8,681 bases of DNA, taken from NCBI GenBank assembly GCA_011522905.1, contig WTIB01000185.1, positions 1 to 8,681 on the forward strand. Reading direction: 5' to 3'. Origin of the DNA: Crocinitomicaceae bacterium (GTDB lineage: Bacteria; Bacteroidota; Bacteroidia; Flavobacteriales_D; Crocinitomicaceae). A program made the position numbers and the translations under genes. The notes beneath the pieces are model-generated. The model saw only the letters and a list, made by a program, of their open reading frames with translations, was not told the DNA's origin and did no database searches. Positions 1 to 7,095 of the stretch are shown here, piece after piece; positions within the stretch are counted from its first letter, which is position 1; the number at the start of each line of letters is the position of its first letter.

Positions 1-1769
1 CTACATTCAAAGTTAAAGATGTATGTTCCTTCCTTTAAGGAGGCCATCGAGCCTTCAAAAATCCAACCATCTATTGTCTGTGTTGGAGTCAAGTCCAAGC
101 TGATCAGTTTACCCCCTAAATCACTCAGCTGAATCTGATAATCATCACACCTTACACCTCGAATTCTCAATCTGATGTCATCAATTACAGGATTTGGTGA
201 AACTTCGATTTCAGGTTGCGAAACAAGCTCTTTCTCACATATATTTTTACTAATTAAGCTTACAAAATCATCTGGAGCCACTACCCTAATTCCATCATCT
301 AATAGGGAACGTACAAACAAAAGACTATCTACAGAATTTGACCAGGCATGTACAGCAACCAATGTGTAACCATCGACCGAATATGGATCTTTCACTCCAT
401 CATTTAATTTTTCTGCAAGACTTTCACAGGTTTCAAATCCTCCCCAAAGATTGTACTTTGATGAAATCACCGGTTTCAATGCATAGCAATCCATTTTACC
501 TTTCATTTTACTGTAATCTGAATAATCATAGTAAAACAAACCGTCCACATGTTCTTGCTTCAAATAAGGATGAAAAACAGAATCATGATATCTATTTCCA
601 AGAATATTTACAATACTCAAATCTGATTTTTCCATGTATGCATTCATTAAATCGCAAGAAGCATCAAGTGCAGGAAATAATTCAGGAAAATGATAAGTAT
701 GGCCAGAAGGTCCTGCGATAAAATAATCTTTTCCCGTTGGCTTAGATTCAGCCATATCGTATAATTTAGACATGACCGTAGGTGCTATTTCTGAAAGAGC
801 CGGTGGAATGGTCCAACCAATATCCATTAATCCCCTGTTCTCACTTCCAAACCAACGACTATCCTCCGCAAATAAATTCAGCATCCACTGGATATTGTCT
901 CCGTCAGACATTAAAAAACAAACGGTATGTGTATTTTCCTCAGTTTGTGCCTCAGTTGATGATACAAGCTGGGTTGTTTCTGCATTAAAATTGGTTAATG
1001 TGGAGATATTAAATCCCCAATCAGCGGGGTGAACCCCAATGGAATATTGTGAGGCTTTTGCAATGGTTTGATATTCATCATCTCCCCATCCATTTAAAAT
1101 GGAATTTGATGCCATTCTTGAGAAAGCATTTTCTGTCGTACTGCTGTGGATGTCATCATAAAAATGCAGTGCATTGGAGAGTATCGAATAGTCTCCTAAA
1201 AACAGAGACTTGTCTTCTCTCTGGTAGGTGATTATTTGATCACTCAGCTGATCTGAATAATGATCCAGCACCCATTGCTCATCTCGTTCTCGTACATCCA
1301 AAATTTGGGTATACCCTTTTGATTCGACAAGCTCCTGTAAATTAGGCGTTACTGCTATGGCGTTTAAAGGGCCACACAAGGAGTTCGCAACATTGCTCGA
1401 ATTGTCATCTAAATTGCATAAAATGTATCCTTCCACACTTTCAGGAGTTAAGGACAAAATTTCATCGATATATCCATCCATTGAATTTGAAACATATACC
1501 CCATAATTGTCCTGTATATCTTGAATCCAAATGGAGCTTCCACTTCCTTTATCTCTGTATAATGCGGGCTTGGTCTTCGCACACAAACCCTGAATACTCT
1601 GAATCAACAAAAGTTCTTCATGAGAAAACGAATCGTCACTGATCACATAAAGGGTATCCGGTTGAGAGGATGCGGGGTACGGACTACCCTCTACCCTATG
1701 GATTTGATTTTGAGCAGTAGCGTAAAATCCAAAAAGTGATAAAACAATGAAGGTTAGTAGATATTTCAT
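1..1769 (-). CDS. Secreted GxGYxYP-family putative glycoside hydrolase with type IX sorting domain (3' end cut by window)
   Basis: The frame is open from an ATG at 1769 to the window edge, giving 589 codons and no stop. Residues 1-19 form a signal peptide (Lys2, hydrophobic core, ATA-Q cleavage site), so the product is exported. Residues from about 35 to 220 resemble the GxGYxYP N-terminal domain (LLIQSIQG near residue 50). The C-terminal domain carries SDGDN at 288-292, GPSGHTYHFP at 353-362 and HAW at 474-476. SPNP at 524-527 opens a Por/type IX secretion C-terminal domain that runs to a GTYIFNF strand at the edge, so probably only 10-20 residues are missing. The family is a predicted glycoside hydrolase; its substrate is not established to my knowledge. 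Two in-frame upstream ATGs (1781 and 1787) exist, but the 1769 start gives the cleanest signal peptide. It begins 34 bp after aroA with no terminator between, so it may be cotranscribed. Family call is confident; activity is not. Confidence 0.85.
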   Translation of the reverse strand, partial: MKYLLTFIVLSLFGFYATAQNQIHRVEGSPYPASSQPDTLYVISDDSFSHEELLLIQSIQGLCAKTKPALYRDKGSGSSIWIQDIQDNYGVYVSNSMDGYIDEILSLTPESVEGYILCNLDDNSSNVANSLCGPLNAIAVTPNLQELVESKGYTQILDVRERDEQWVLDHYSDQLSDQIITYQREDKSLFLGDYSILSNALHFYDDIHSSTTENAFSRMASNSILNGWGDDEYQTIAKASQYSIGVHPADWGFNISTLTNFNAETTQLVSSTEAQTEENTHTVCFLMSDGDNIQWMLNLFAEDSRWFGSENRGLMDIGWTIPPALSEIAPTVMSKLYDMAESKPTGKDYFIAGPSGHTYHFPELFPALDASCDLMNAYMEKSDLSIVNILGNRYHDSVFHPYLKQEHVDGLFYYDYSDYSKMKGKMDCYALKPVISSKYNLWGGFETCESLAEKLNDGVKDPYSVDGYTLVAVHAWSNSVDSLLFVRSLLDDGIRVVAPDDFVSLISKNICEKELVSQPEIEVSPNPVIDDIRLRIRGVRCDDYQIQLSDLGGKLISLDLTPTQTIDGWIFEGSMASLKEGTYIFNFEC

Positions 1770-1803
1770 TTTAGCTGGCATGGACATAAAATTAAGCTTA
1801 CTT

Positions 1804-3063
1804 CTAGAATATTACATCCATTTGCTTAAAATAATTCTTGTAGGATTTGTTTATACATTGCTCATTGTCAATAATAATAGCATTATCTGCAATTGTTCCG
1901 GCACAAATTGCCGCCATAGCGATACGATGATCGTCATAAGTATTTACATTTCCACCATTTACCCTTCCTCTACCATTGATATGTAATTCATTTGCCATTG
2001 ACTTATAATTTACTTTGAAAACATCGAGCATGTTACATATACTATGTAATCTATTACTTTCTTTATTTACAAGTCGATTCGTTCCCTTTAATTTAGAAAC
2101 TCCGTTTGCTCCACAAGCCAAAACAGCCAAAACAGGAAACAAATCTGGTGCATCTGTTAAGTCCATTTGAAATGGTTTTTTCAATGCGCTCGAAACTTTG
2201 ATTTTACTTGATTTTTCTATTTCTACTTTTGCTCCAAATTTTTTGAGAACATCCAGTATTATTTTATCCGCTTGGGTGGATAAAGTACTCAGTCCTGAGA
2301 TCACAATTTCTCCATTCAAAGCTGCTCCAACCATATGAAAGGCCATATTGCTCCAATCCCCTTCGAGAATCACATTCTCTATTTTTAGGAATTGTCCTCC
2401 TGGTATCAGATATGTTGAGTCATTTACCCGATTGACCTTGCCATTAAATTGTTCAATGGTTTTTATCGTTAAATCAATATATGGCCGGCTGGTCATGTTT
2501 TTGATTCGAATCTCGGAATCTATTTGTGATGTTAAGCTACGCATCATAATCCCAGAAATAAACTGAGAGCCCTCCGAGCCATCAATTTCAATAATCGATG
2601 GGAAAGATTCACTTTTTGAGATTTTCAGAGGAAGTTTATTGTTATCCGCATTTACTTCAAAACCTATATTTTTTAATGACTCAATCAAGCCTTTATGGTC
2701 TCTATTCAAAATTGTTTTCTCTCCCTCAATAACATAGGAATCTGTTAAAGCAGAAAGAACCGTTGAAAGTGTTCTTAATGCAAAGCCTGATTCACCGATA
2801 TTGAAATTAGATTCAGGATGGACTAAAAGTGAATTAGGAGCTATGAATTGAATCCCATCTGGCTCTTGTATATATGTAAATCCTAATTGCTCACAAACCT
2901 TTAATACATGTTGTACATCAGTCCCAATTTCTTCAATGATGAAATTTTTGATGAATAAAGACGATCTTGATATCAATGCCAAAATTAAAATCCGTTGGGC
3001 ATGACTTTTAGATCCACAAGAGGAAATAGAACCATGATACTTATATGGACTAATCTTCTTCAT
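1804..3063 (-). CDS. aroA: 3-phosphoshikimate 1-carboxyvinyltransferase (EPSP synthase)
   Basis: This 419-residue protein is close to the usual family length of about 430. It joins shikimate-3-phosphate to phosphoenolpyruvate to make EPSP, the step before chorismate, in the cytoplasm. Visible active-site elements are K19-S20 and R24 in GSKSHAQR, S166-Q167, RPYIDLT at 193-199, EGDWSN at 234-239, D307, KESNR at 334-338, DDHR at 377-380 and K406. These match E. coli K22, S23, R27, S170-Q171, D313, E341, R344, D384-R386 and K411 by motif alignment done by eye. The phosphoenolpyruvate-site motif is unusual: GESGFALRT at 90-98 replaces the E. coli form GNAGTAMRP. The ATG lies inside the last codons of the DAHP synthase gene (14 bp overlap), which indicates one mRNA and likely translational coupling. 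The TAG stop is followed two codons later by an in-frame TAA. The family call is secure. Confidence 0.96.
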   Translation of the reverse strand: MKKISPYKYHGSISSCGSKSHAQRILILALISRSSLFIKNFIIEEIGTDVQHVLKVCEQLGFTYIQEPDGIQFIAPNSLLVHPESNFNIGESGFALRTLSTVLSALTDSYVIEGEKTILNRDHKGLIESLKNIGFEVNADNNKLPLKISKSESFPSIIEIDGSEGSQFISGIMMRSLTSQIDSEIRIKNMTSRPYIDLTIKTIEQFNGKVNRVNDSTYLIPGGQFLKIENVILEGDWSNMAFHMVGAALNGEIVISGLSTLSTQADKIILDVLKKFGAKVEIEKSSKIKVSSALKKPFQMDLTDAPDLFPVLAVLACGANGVSKLKGTNRLVNKESNRLHSICNMLDVFKVNYKSMANELHINGRGRVNGGNVNTYDDHRIAMAAICAGTIADNAIIIDNEQCINKSYKNYFKQMDVIF

Positions 3064-4096
3064 CAGGTTTTAGGAATATTTTTGATTGCTTAACAATAGA
3101 CTCTTGATGAATCAGCTTAAAAAGCTGTGAAGCAAATTCTTCGGAAAGCTCAACATCCAATGCATTTTGAACATTTTCCTTAAAGGCTTTTTCCCATATA
3201 GATTTTTGAAAAATTACCATATTCAATTCCTTTTTGTAGGAGCCGATTTGCTCAGAAATATCCATTCTTTTCTTTAAAAGTGCGATAATATCACTATCTA
3301 TTTCACTCAAATTCATACGAAAATCTCGAAGCTGTTCATCCATGAATTCTTTTCGACTCCTCAACTTTAATGAAGACAATAATTCAAATAGTTCATCTGG
3401 TGTCAGCTGCTGCTTTTTGTCTGTAAGTGCTTGATTCGGATTACAATGGGTTTCAATCATGAGACCATCATAATCGAGATCCATTGCTTTCTGGGATATA
3501 TTGTGAATTAAATGTCGCCGACCAGATATATGTGAAGGATCACACAACAAAGGAATATTTGGTAATTCTTTTTTTAAATCCAATGCTATTTGCCAATTTG
3601 GATTATTCCGATACAAATTCTTTTCGTAAACAGAGAATCCACGGTGAATAGCAGAAAGGTCCTCAATACCGCCATTCATCATTCGCTCAAGGGCTCCGAT
3701 CCATAATTTTAAATCTGGATTGGTTGGGTTCTTAATCATTACTGGGATTTTAACCCCTTTCAAAGCTTCAGATATTTCTTGAACAGTAAAAGGATTGGCT
3801 GTTGATCTCGCGCCAATCCACACCATATCAAACCCTTTTTTCAATACGGCTTCTACATGCTCAGGGCTCGCAACCTCGGTACAAATTTTTAGCTTGAATT
3901 TTTCTTTTACCTCGGTCATCCAATTTAAACCCTCATGTCCTATGCCCTCGAATGCTCCAGGTCGAGTCCTGGGCTTCCATATACCCGCTCGAAAAAAATC
4001 AATTTTGTCAGACGACAATTGTGACGCCGTATTTAGAATCTGCTCCCTAGTTTCAGCACTACACGGCCCAGCAATTATTTTGGGTTTAACTACCAT
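3050..4096 (-). CDS. Bifunctional DAHP synthase / chorismate mutase (type II, AroQ)
   Basis: This 348-residue fusion catalyses the entry step of the shikimate pathway and the chorismate-to-prephenate branch step. The N-terminal 245 residues are a type I-beta DAHP synthase barrel: GPCSAE at 10-15, WKPRTRPGAFEG at 40-51, IKNP at 121-124, DPSH at 186-189, and MIETH at 213-217 followed by ALTD at 223-226. The probable metal ligands are C12, H189, E215 and D226. Residues from about 252 to 340 are an all-helical AroQ chorismate mutase, with R260, R277, K288, S333 and Q337 at the spacing of E. coli R11, R28, K39, S84 and Q88. I300 stands where this fusion family usually has Arg. In related Bacteroidota fusions the mutase domain mediates feedback by prephenate on the synthase (established for Porphyromonas gingivalis). 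It starts 40 bp after rny and overlaps aroA. The ATG at 4096 has no obvious Shine-Dalgarno sequence. Confidence 0.95.
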   Translation of the reverse strand: MVVKPKIIAGPCSAETREQILNTASQLSSDKIDFFRAGIWKPRTRPGAFEGIGHEGLNWMTEVKEKFKLKICTEVASPEHVEAVLKKGFDMVWIGARSTANPFTVQEISEALKGVKIPVMIKNPTNPDLKLWIGALERMMNGGIEDLSAIHRGFSVYEKNLYRNNPNWQIALDLKKELPNIPLLCDPSHISGRRHLIHNISQKAMDLDYDGLMIETHCNPNQALTDKKQQLTPDELFELLSSLKLRSRKEFMDEQLRDFRMNLSEIDSDIIALLKKRMDISEQIGSYKKELNMVIFQKSIWEKAFKENVQNALDVELSEEFASQLFKLIHQESIVKQSKIFLKPDEED

Positions 4097-4136
4097 TAGC
4101 TATAAAACAAAACTGAGCATTTATAGTTTAGCCATT

Positions 4137-5666
4137 TTATTTGGCATAATTTACCGCTCTTTTCTCTCGTATAACTGTTATACGAACCTGTCCAGGGTAG
4201 GTCATTTCTGTTTGGATCTTTTCTGATATTTGAAATGACAATTCTTCAGCTTTATTATCCGAAACCTTATCAGCTTCAACCATAACCCTCAATTCACGTC
4301 CAGCTTGAATAGCATAAGCACTTGCAACACCATCAAAAGACATTGCCAAGCCTTCAAGATCTTTGATTCTTTTTACATAGGCTTCTACTATCTCTCTTCT
4401 TGCACCCGGTCGGGCACCAGAGACAGCGTCACATACCTGAACAATTGGTGATATAAGGGTAGTCATTTCAATTTCATCATGATGGGCTCCAATAGCATTC
4501 AAGACATCGGGTTTTTCGCCAAATTTTTCGGCCATTTTCATACCCAAAATAGCATGAGGAAGTTCTGGTTCCTCATCAGGTACTTTACCAATATCATGAA
4601 GAAGGCCTGCTCTCTTGGCAATTTTTGGATTCAATCCCAATTCAGAAGCCATTGTTGCACACAAATTAGCTACCTCTCTGGAGTGCTGTAAAAGATTTTG
4701 ACCATAGGAAGAACGGTATTTCATTCTTCCGACCATTTTCATGAGCTGAGGATGTAGTCCATGAATTTGAAGATCAATACAAGTTCTCTTTCCTGTCTCG
4801 GCGATTTCTTCATCAAGCTGTTTTTTTGTTTTGGCAACAATTTCTTCAATTCGAGCTGGGTGAATTCTTCCATCAGTTACCAGTTGATGCAACGATAATC
4901 TTGCAATCTCCCTTCGTACTGGATCAAAGCATGAAAGCATAATGGCCTCAGGAGTATCATCAACAATGATTTCGACTCCAGTAGCTGCTTCTAATGCTCT
5001 GATGTTTCTTCCTTCCCTTCCTATAATTCTTCCTTTTACCTCATCGGAGTCAATATTAAAAACAGAAACTGAATTTTCAATAGCTTGCTCAGTGGCCACT
5101 CTTTGAATACACTGAATTACAATTTTACGTGCTTCCTTATTTCCATTGAGCTTTGCTTCTTCAGTAATCTCCTTAATTTCTGCCATTGCCGCTGTACGTG
5201 CTTCGTCTTTTAATGCCTCCATTAAGTTTTTCTTGGCTTCCTCAGCTGACATTCCGCTGATTTTTGACAATTCACTAACCCTTCTTTCCTGGGTTTTATC
5301 TAGTTCTTTCATACGGATTTCCAAGCCTTTATACTTGGCCTCGTAGTCTGCACTTGTTTTTTCTAATTGCCTTTCCTTTTTGGTAAGTTCTGAAAGCCGG
5401 TTGTCAAGCTTATTTTCTTTTGCTTTAGCTCGGTCCTCAGAAGATTGAATCCTGCGATCGCGTTCCTTAATTTTAGATTCGTGTTCCTCTTTGAGCTTTA
5501 AAAATCTTTCCTTTGCCTGCAAGATTTTTTCCTTCTTGATATTCTCCGCATCAATCTCCGCATCTTTTAAAACTTTTAAGGTTTTACTTTTTAATATCGC
5601 TTTTTGAACAATTATTGCACCTGTTAAACCAGAAACCAATCCAACAAGTAATAATAGAATTTCCAT
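4137..5666 (-). CDS. rny: Ribonuclease Y
   Basis: RNase Y is a membrane-anchored endoribonuclease that starts mRNA decay. From the ATG at 5666 the protein has 509 residues, against about 520 for the family. The frame extends to a TTG at 5678 (four extra residues), but the 5666 ATG places the membrane segment right at the N-terminus, as in the family. Residue numbers below count from the longer form. Domains in order are: a hydrophobic helix at about 6-26; a long charged coiled coil at about 30-185; a KH RNA-binding domain with GRIIGREGRNIR at 216-227; and a metal-dependent HD domain with H332, H361-D362 (LLHDIGK), H399-H400 and D417. All expected HD residues are present. The C-terminal region ends in YPGQVRITVIRE. 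It lies 58 bp downstream of zapA without a terminator, so it is probably in the same transcript. Confidence 0.97.
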   Translation of the reverse strand: MEILLLLVGLVSGLTGAIIVQKAILKSKTLKVLKDAEIDAENIKKEKILQAKERFLKLKEEHESKIKERDRRIQSSEDRAKAKENKLDNRLSELTKKERQLEKTSADYEAKYKGLEIRMKELDKTQERRVSELSKISGMSAEEAKKNLMEALKDEARTAAMAEIKEITEEAKLNGNKEARKIVIQCIQRVATEQAIENSVSVFNIDSDEVKGRIIGREGRNIRALEAATGVEIIVDDTPEAIMLSCFDPVRREIARLSLHQLVTDGRIHPARIEEIVAKTKKQLDEEIAETGKRTCIDLQIHGLHPQLMKMVGRMKYRSSYGQNLLQHSREVANLCATMASELGLNPKIAKRAGLLHDIGKVPDEEPELPHAILGMKMAEKFGEKPDVLNAIGAHHDEIEMTTLISPIVQVCDAVSGARPGARREIVEAYVKRIKDLEGLAMSFDGVASAYAIQAGRELRVMVEADKVSDNKAEELSFQISEKIQTEMTYPGQVRITVIREKRAVNYAK

Positions 5667-5724
5667 AACTACATACAATTATTATCATTAATAAATGTAC
5701 CCCAATGCAAATAGACTTGAATAT

Positions 5725-6015
5725 TTATATATCCAATTTGTTAGATAAATCAGCGAGTGCTTTTTCTATACCTTCTAGCTCTCGAGAAGAAGATGAAGTT
5801 TCGTTCCCTTTGTTTGAATCACTTTTCATAACGAGCTGTAAAGCTGTCATGGCTATCAGGTCTTGTGGATCTTTGACAGCATAACTCTTTTTCAATTTCT
5901 CTATAGAATGATTAATATCTGAGACTGCAGACAATACAGCATCCTTTTCCTTCTCGCTTATATTTAAAGGATAGGTTCTTCCCGCAATGGTTACTTTCAA
6001 GGAAATTTTCCCCAT
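5725..6015 (-). CDS. zapA: Cell division protein ZapA
   Basis: This 96-residue protein has the ZapA layout. An N-terminal beta region (KVTIAGRTYPLNI, residues 7-19) is followed by a helix with the family's DPQDLIAMTALQLV pattern (residues 49-62). A Ser/Asn-rich linker (about 66-78, including SSSS) then leads to a C-terminal helix with coiled-coil character. ZapA binds FtsZ and promotes bundling of Z-ring filaments at midcell. Its ATG follows the TAA of the upstream coiled-coil gene by a single base, so the two are almost certainly cotranscribed and translationally coupled. The linker and short tail are divergent, but the length is normal. Confidence 0.88.
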   Translation of the reverse strand: MGKISLKVTIAGRTYPLNISEKEKDAVLSAVSDINHSIEKLKKSYAVKDPQDLIAMTALQLVMKSDSNKGNETSSSSRELEGIEKALADLSNKLDI

Positions 6016-6016
6016 A

Positions 6017-6325
6017 TTACTGTTTTAATTGGTCTATGCAGTTTTCAATTTCTCTAACAATTTGATCTATCTGCTGATTCCTCTTTTTCGACTCGTCAGC
6101 TGAAGCATCAGTAGCACTTTTTAAAGTTGATTGTGACTTTTCCAATTGAGCAATTTGTGCTCTATAATCTTCAAGTTGTTCATTACTCTGCGTAAGTTTC
6201 ATTTGCAATTCTTCATTACTTACTCTTAAATTTTCATTTTCATTTTTAAGTGCTGTCAATTCTTTGATTAGCCGTTCGGCTTTTTCAGAAATTGAATTTA
6301 TATGAAGATGAATATTTTGATTCAT
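6017..6325 (-). CDS. Small coiled-coil protein, possible division factor paired with ZapA
   Basis: This 102-residue protein starts at the ATG at 6325. It is almost wholly charged helix, with heptad-like Leu/Ile spacing from about residue 12 to 72 (for example ELTALKNENENL), then a Ser/Asp/Lys-rich break and a second short helix ending IENCIDQLKQ. It has no signal peptide or membrane segment, so it should be cytoplasmic. I do not recognise a named family. Its size, coiled coil and one-base spacing to zapA recall ZapB, which bridges ZapA to the chromosome-anchoring machinery, but coiled coils look alike and homology cannot be claimed from this. The frame extends three codons to a TTG at 6334; the ATG is preferred because a TAACTTTG box ends 17 bases before it, leaving no room for translation from the TTG on that transcript. 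Confidence 0.75.
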   Translation of the reverse strand: MNQNIHLHINSISEKAERLIKELTALKNENENLRVSNEELQMKLTQSNEQLEDYRAQIAQLEKSQSTLKSATDASADESKKRNQQIDQIVREIENCIDQLKQ

Positions 6326-6342
6326 TACAGTCAACTTTCTAA

Positions 6343-6350
6343 CAAAGTTA
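6343..6350 (-). promoter_or_regulatory. Possible Bacteroidota -7 box (TAACTTTG) for the coiled-coil/zapA/rny run
   Basis: On the minus strand TAACTTTG matches the Bacteroidota -7 consensus TAnnTTTG exactly. A weak TTTA lies 19 bases upstream where TTTG would be expected. A start a few bases downstream would give a 5' leader of roughly 10 bases before the ATG at 6325. It lies in the only sizeable gap (about 100 bp) between tsaB and the coiled-coil gene, which is where a promoter is needed. Support is by motif and position only. Confidence 0.42.
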
Positions 6351-6426
6351 ATATTGTGTGGATAAAGATTAAAGAATTTATAAACTATTTTTTGAAAATC
6401 CCTTCAAGCTATGTAAACCTATACAG

Positions 6427-7095
6427 TTAACCAGCTTTAAATTCTTTTAGATAGATAGGTTTGATATAAGCCAAGTCACTGAATACTTTATTTCGATACT
6501 TGTGTATAGCCTCCTCAACCTGACCAGAAGCACTCAATTTGAGCTCTGAATCAAAAGTCAAATTTCTGTTTGCCCATAAACTTTTTAGCTTCAACGCCCC
6601 ATCTCCGAAATAAACAAAGGGATCAAAATCAACAAATGTATTTTCATCAATAACTGTTGCTTGGGCATCTGACAAACATGAGCGATTACTTGACAAGATT
6701 TTGGAATACACCTCCAATCTTCTTGCATCAATACAAGCACACAATACCGAATTTGGATATTTATATTTAGCTAAACTTAAAAGGCTATCCAAAGTGCCAA
6801 CTGTTATTAGCGGGATTTCTAAGCCAAAGCACAATCCTTTGGCTACGGACAAACCGATTCGAAGGCCCGTATATGACCCAGGACCTATTGACACGGAAAT
6901 GGCATCAAGATCATTTAAAGATTTCCTACAATTCAGCATTAAGTCCTCAATGAACAAAGTTAGATACTCTCCATGTACATATTCTGATGGATGTTTTTCT
7001 ATGACATCCAAACATTTTCCTCCGTCAGATAGAGCAACTGAACATATTTTTGTGGCTGTTTCGATATGTAAAATAAGTTCACTCAGGAATCTCAA
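6427..7095 (-). CDS. tsaB: tRNA N6-threonylcarbamoyladenosine (t6A) biosynthesis protein TsaB
   Basis: TsaB is an inactive-looking ASKHA-fold paralogue of TsaD and forms the platform on which TsaD, with TsaE, transfers threonylcarbamoyl to A37 of ANN-decoding tRNAs in the cytoplasm. The sequence shows the ILHIETATK opening strand (residues 8-16) and the hallmark GPGSYTGLRIG (71-81), followed by LSVAKGLCFG. Length is up to 222 residues, near the E. coli 231. No ATG or GTG lies in frame ahead of the conserved start. The candidates are TTG at 7095, with AGGA eight bases upstream, CTG at 7086 and ATT at 7074. The TTG start gives a 17 bp overlap with the upstream response regulator gene, suggesting translational coupling. 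The family call is firm; the exact start is not. Confidence 0.92.
   Translation of the reverse strand: MRFLSELILHIETATKICSVALSDGGKCLDVIEKHPSEYVHGEYLTLFIEDLMLNCRKSLNDLDAISVSIGPGSYTGLRIGLSVAKGLCFGLEIPLITVGTLDSLLSLAKYKYPNSVLCACIDARRLEVYSKILSSNRSCLSDAQATVIDENTFVDFDPFVYFGDGALKLKSLWANRNLTFDSELKLSASGQVEEAIHKYRNKVFSDLAYIKPIYLKEFKAG

Noticed and set aside
175..1231. Several plus-strand open frames of 60-127 codons over the left end
   Set aside because: They lie opposite the continuous 589-codon minus-strand frame of the GxGYxYP protein and show no recognisable motifs or plausible starts.
3795..4226. 143-codon plus-strand frame
   Set aside because: It is antisense to the DAHP synthase N-terminus and the RNase Y C-terminus, both well conserved. 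No domain is visible.
5667..5678. TTG start four codons upstream for RNase Y
   Set aside because: The ATG at 5666 puts the membrane helix at the N-terminus as in the family. The extra four residues add nothing, and a nearer ATG at 5674 is out of frame and meets a stop at once.
5667..5724. 6S RNA gene between zapA and rny, where I recall it sitting in some Bacteroidota
   Set aside because: The gap is only 58 bp, too short for a 6S RNA, and shows no long imperfect hairpin.
6326..6334. TTG start three codons upstream for the coiled-coil protein
   Set aside because: The ATG at 6325 is a better codon and fits the TAACTTTG box, whose transcript would begin near or after the TTG.
6380..6405. Small hairpin TTGAA/TTCAA after tsaB as a terminator
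   Set aside because: The stem is only five A+T-rich pairs and no T tract follows on the minus strand.
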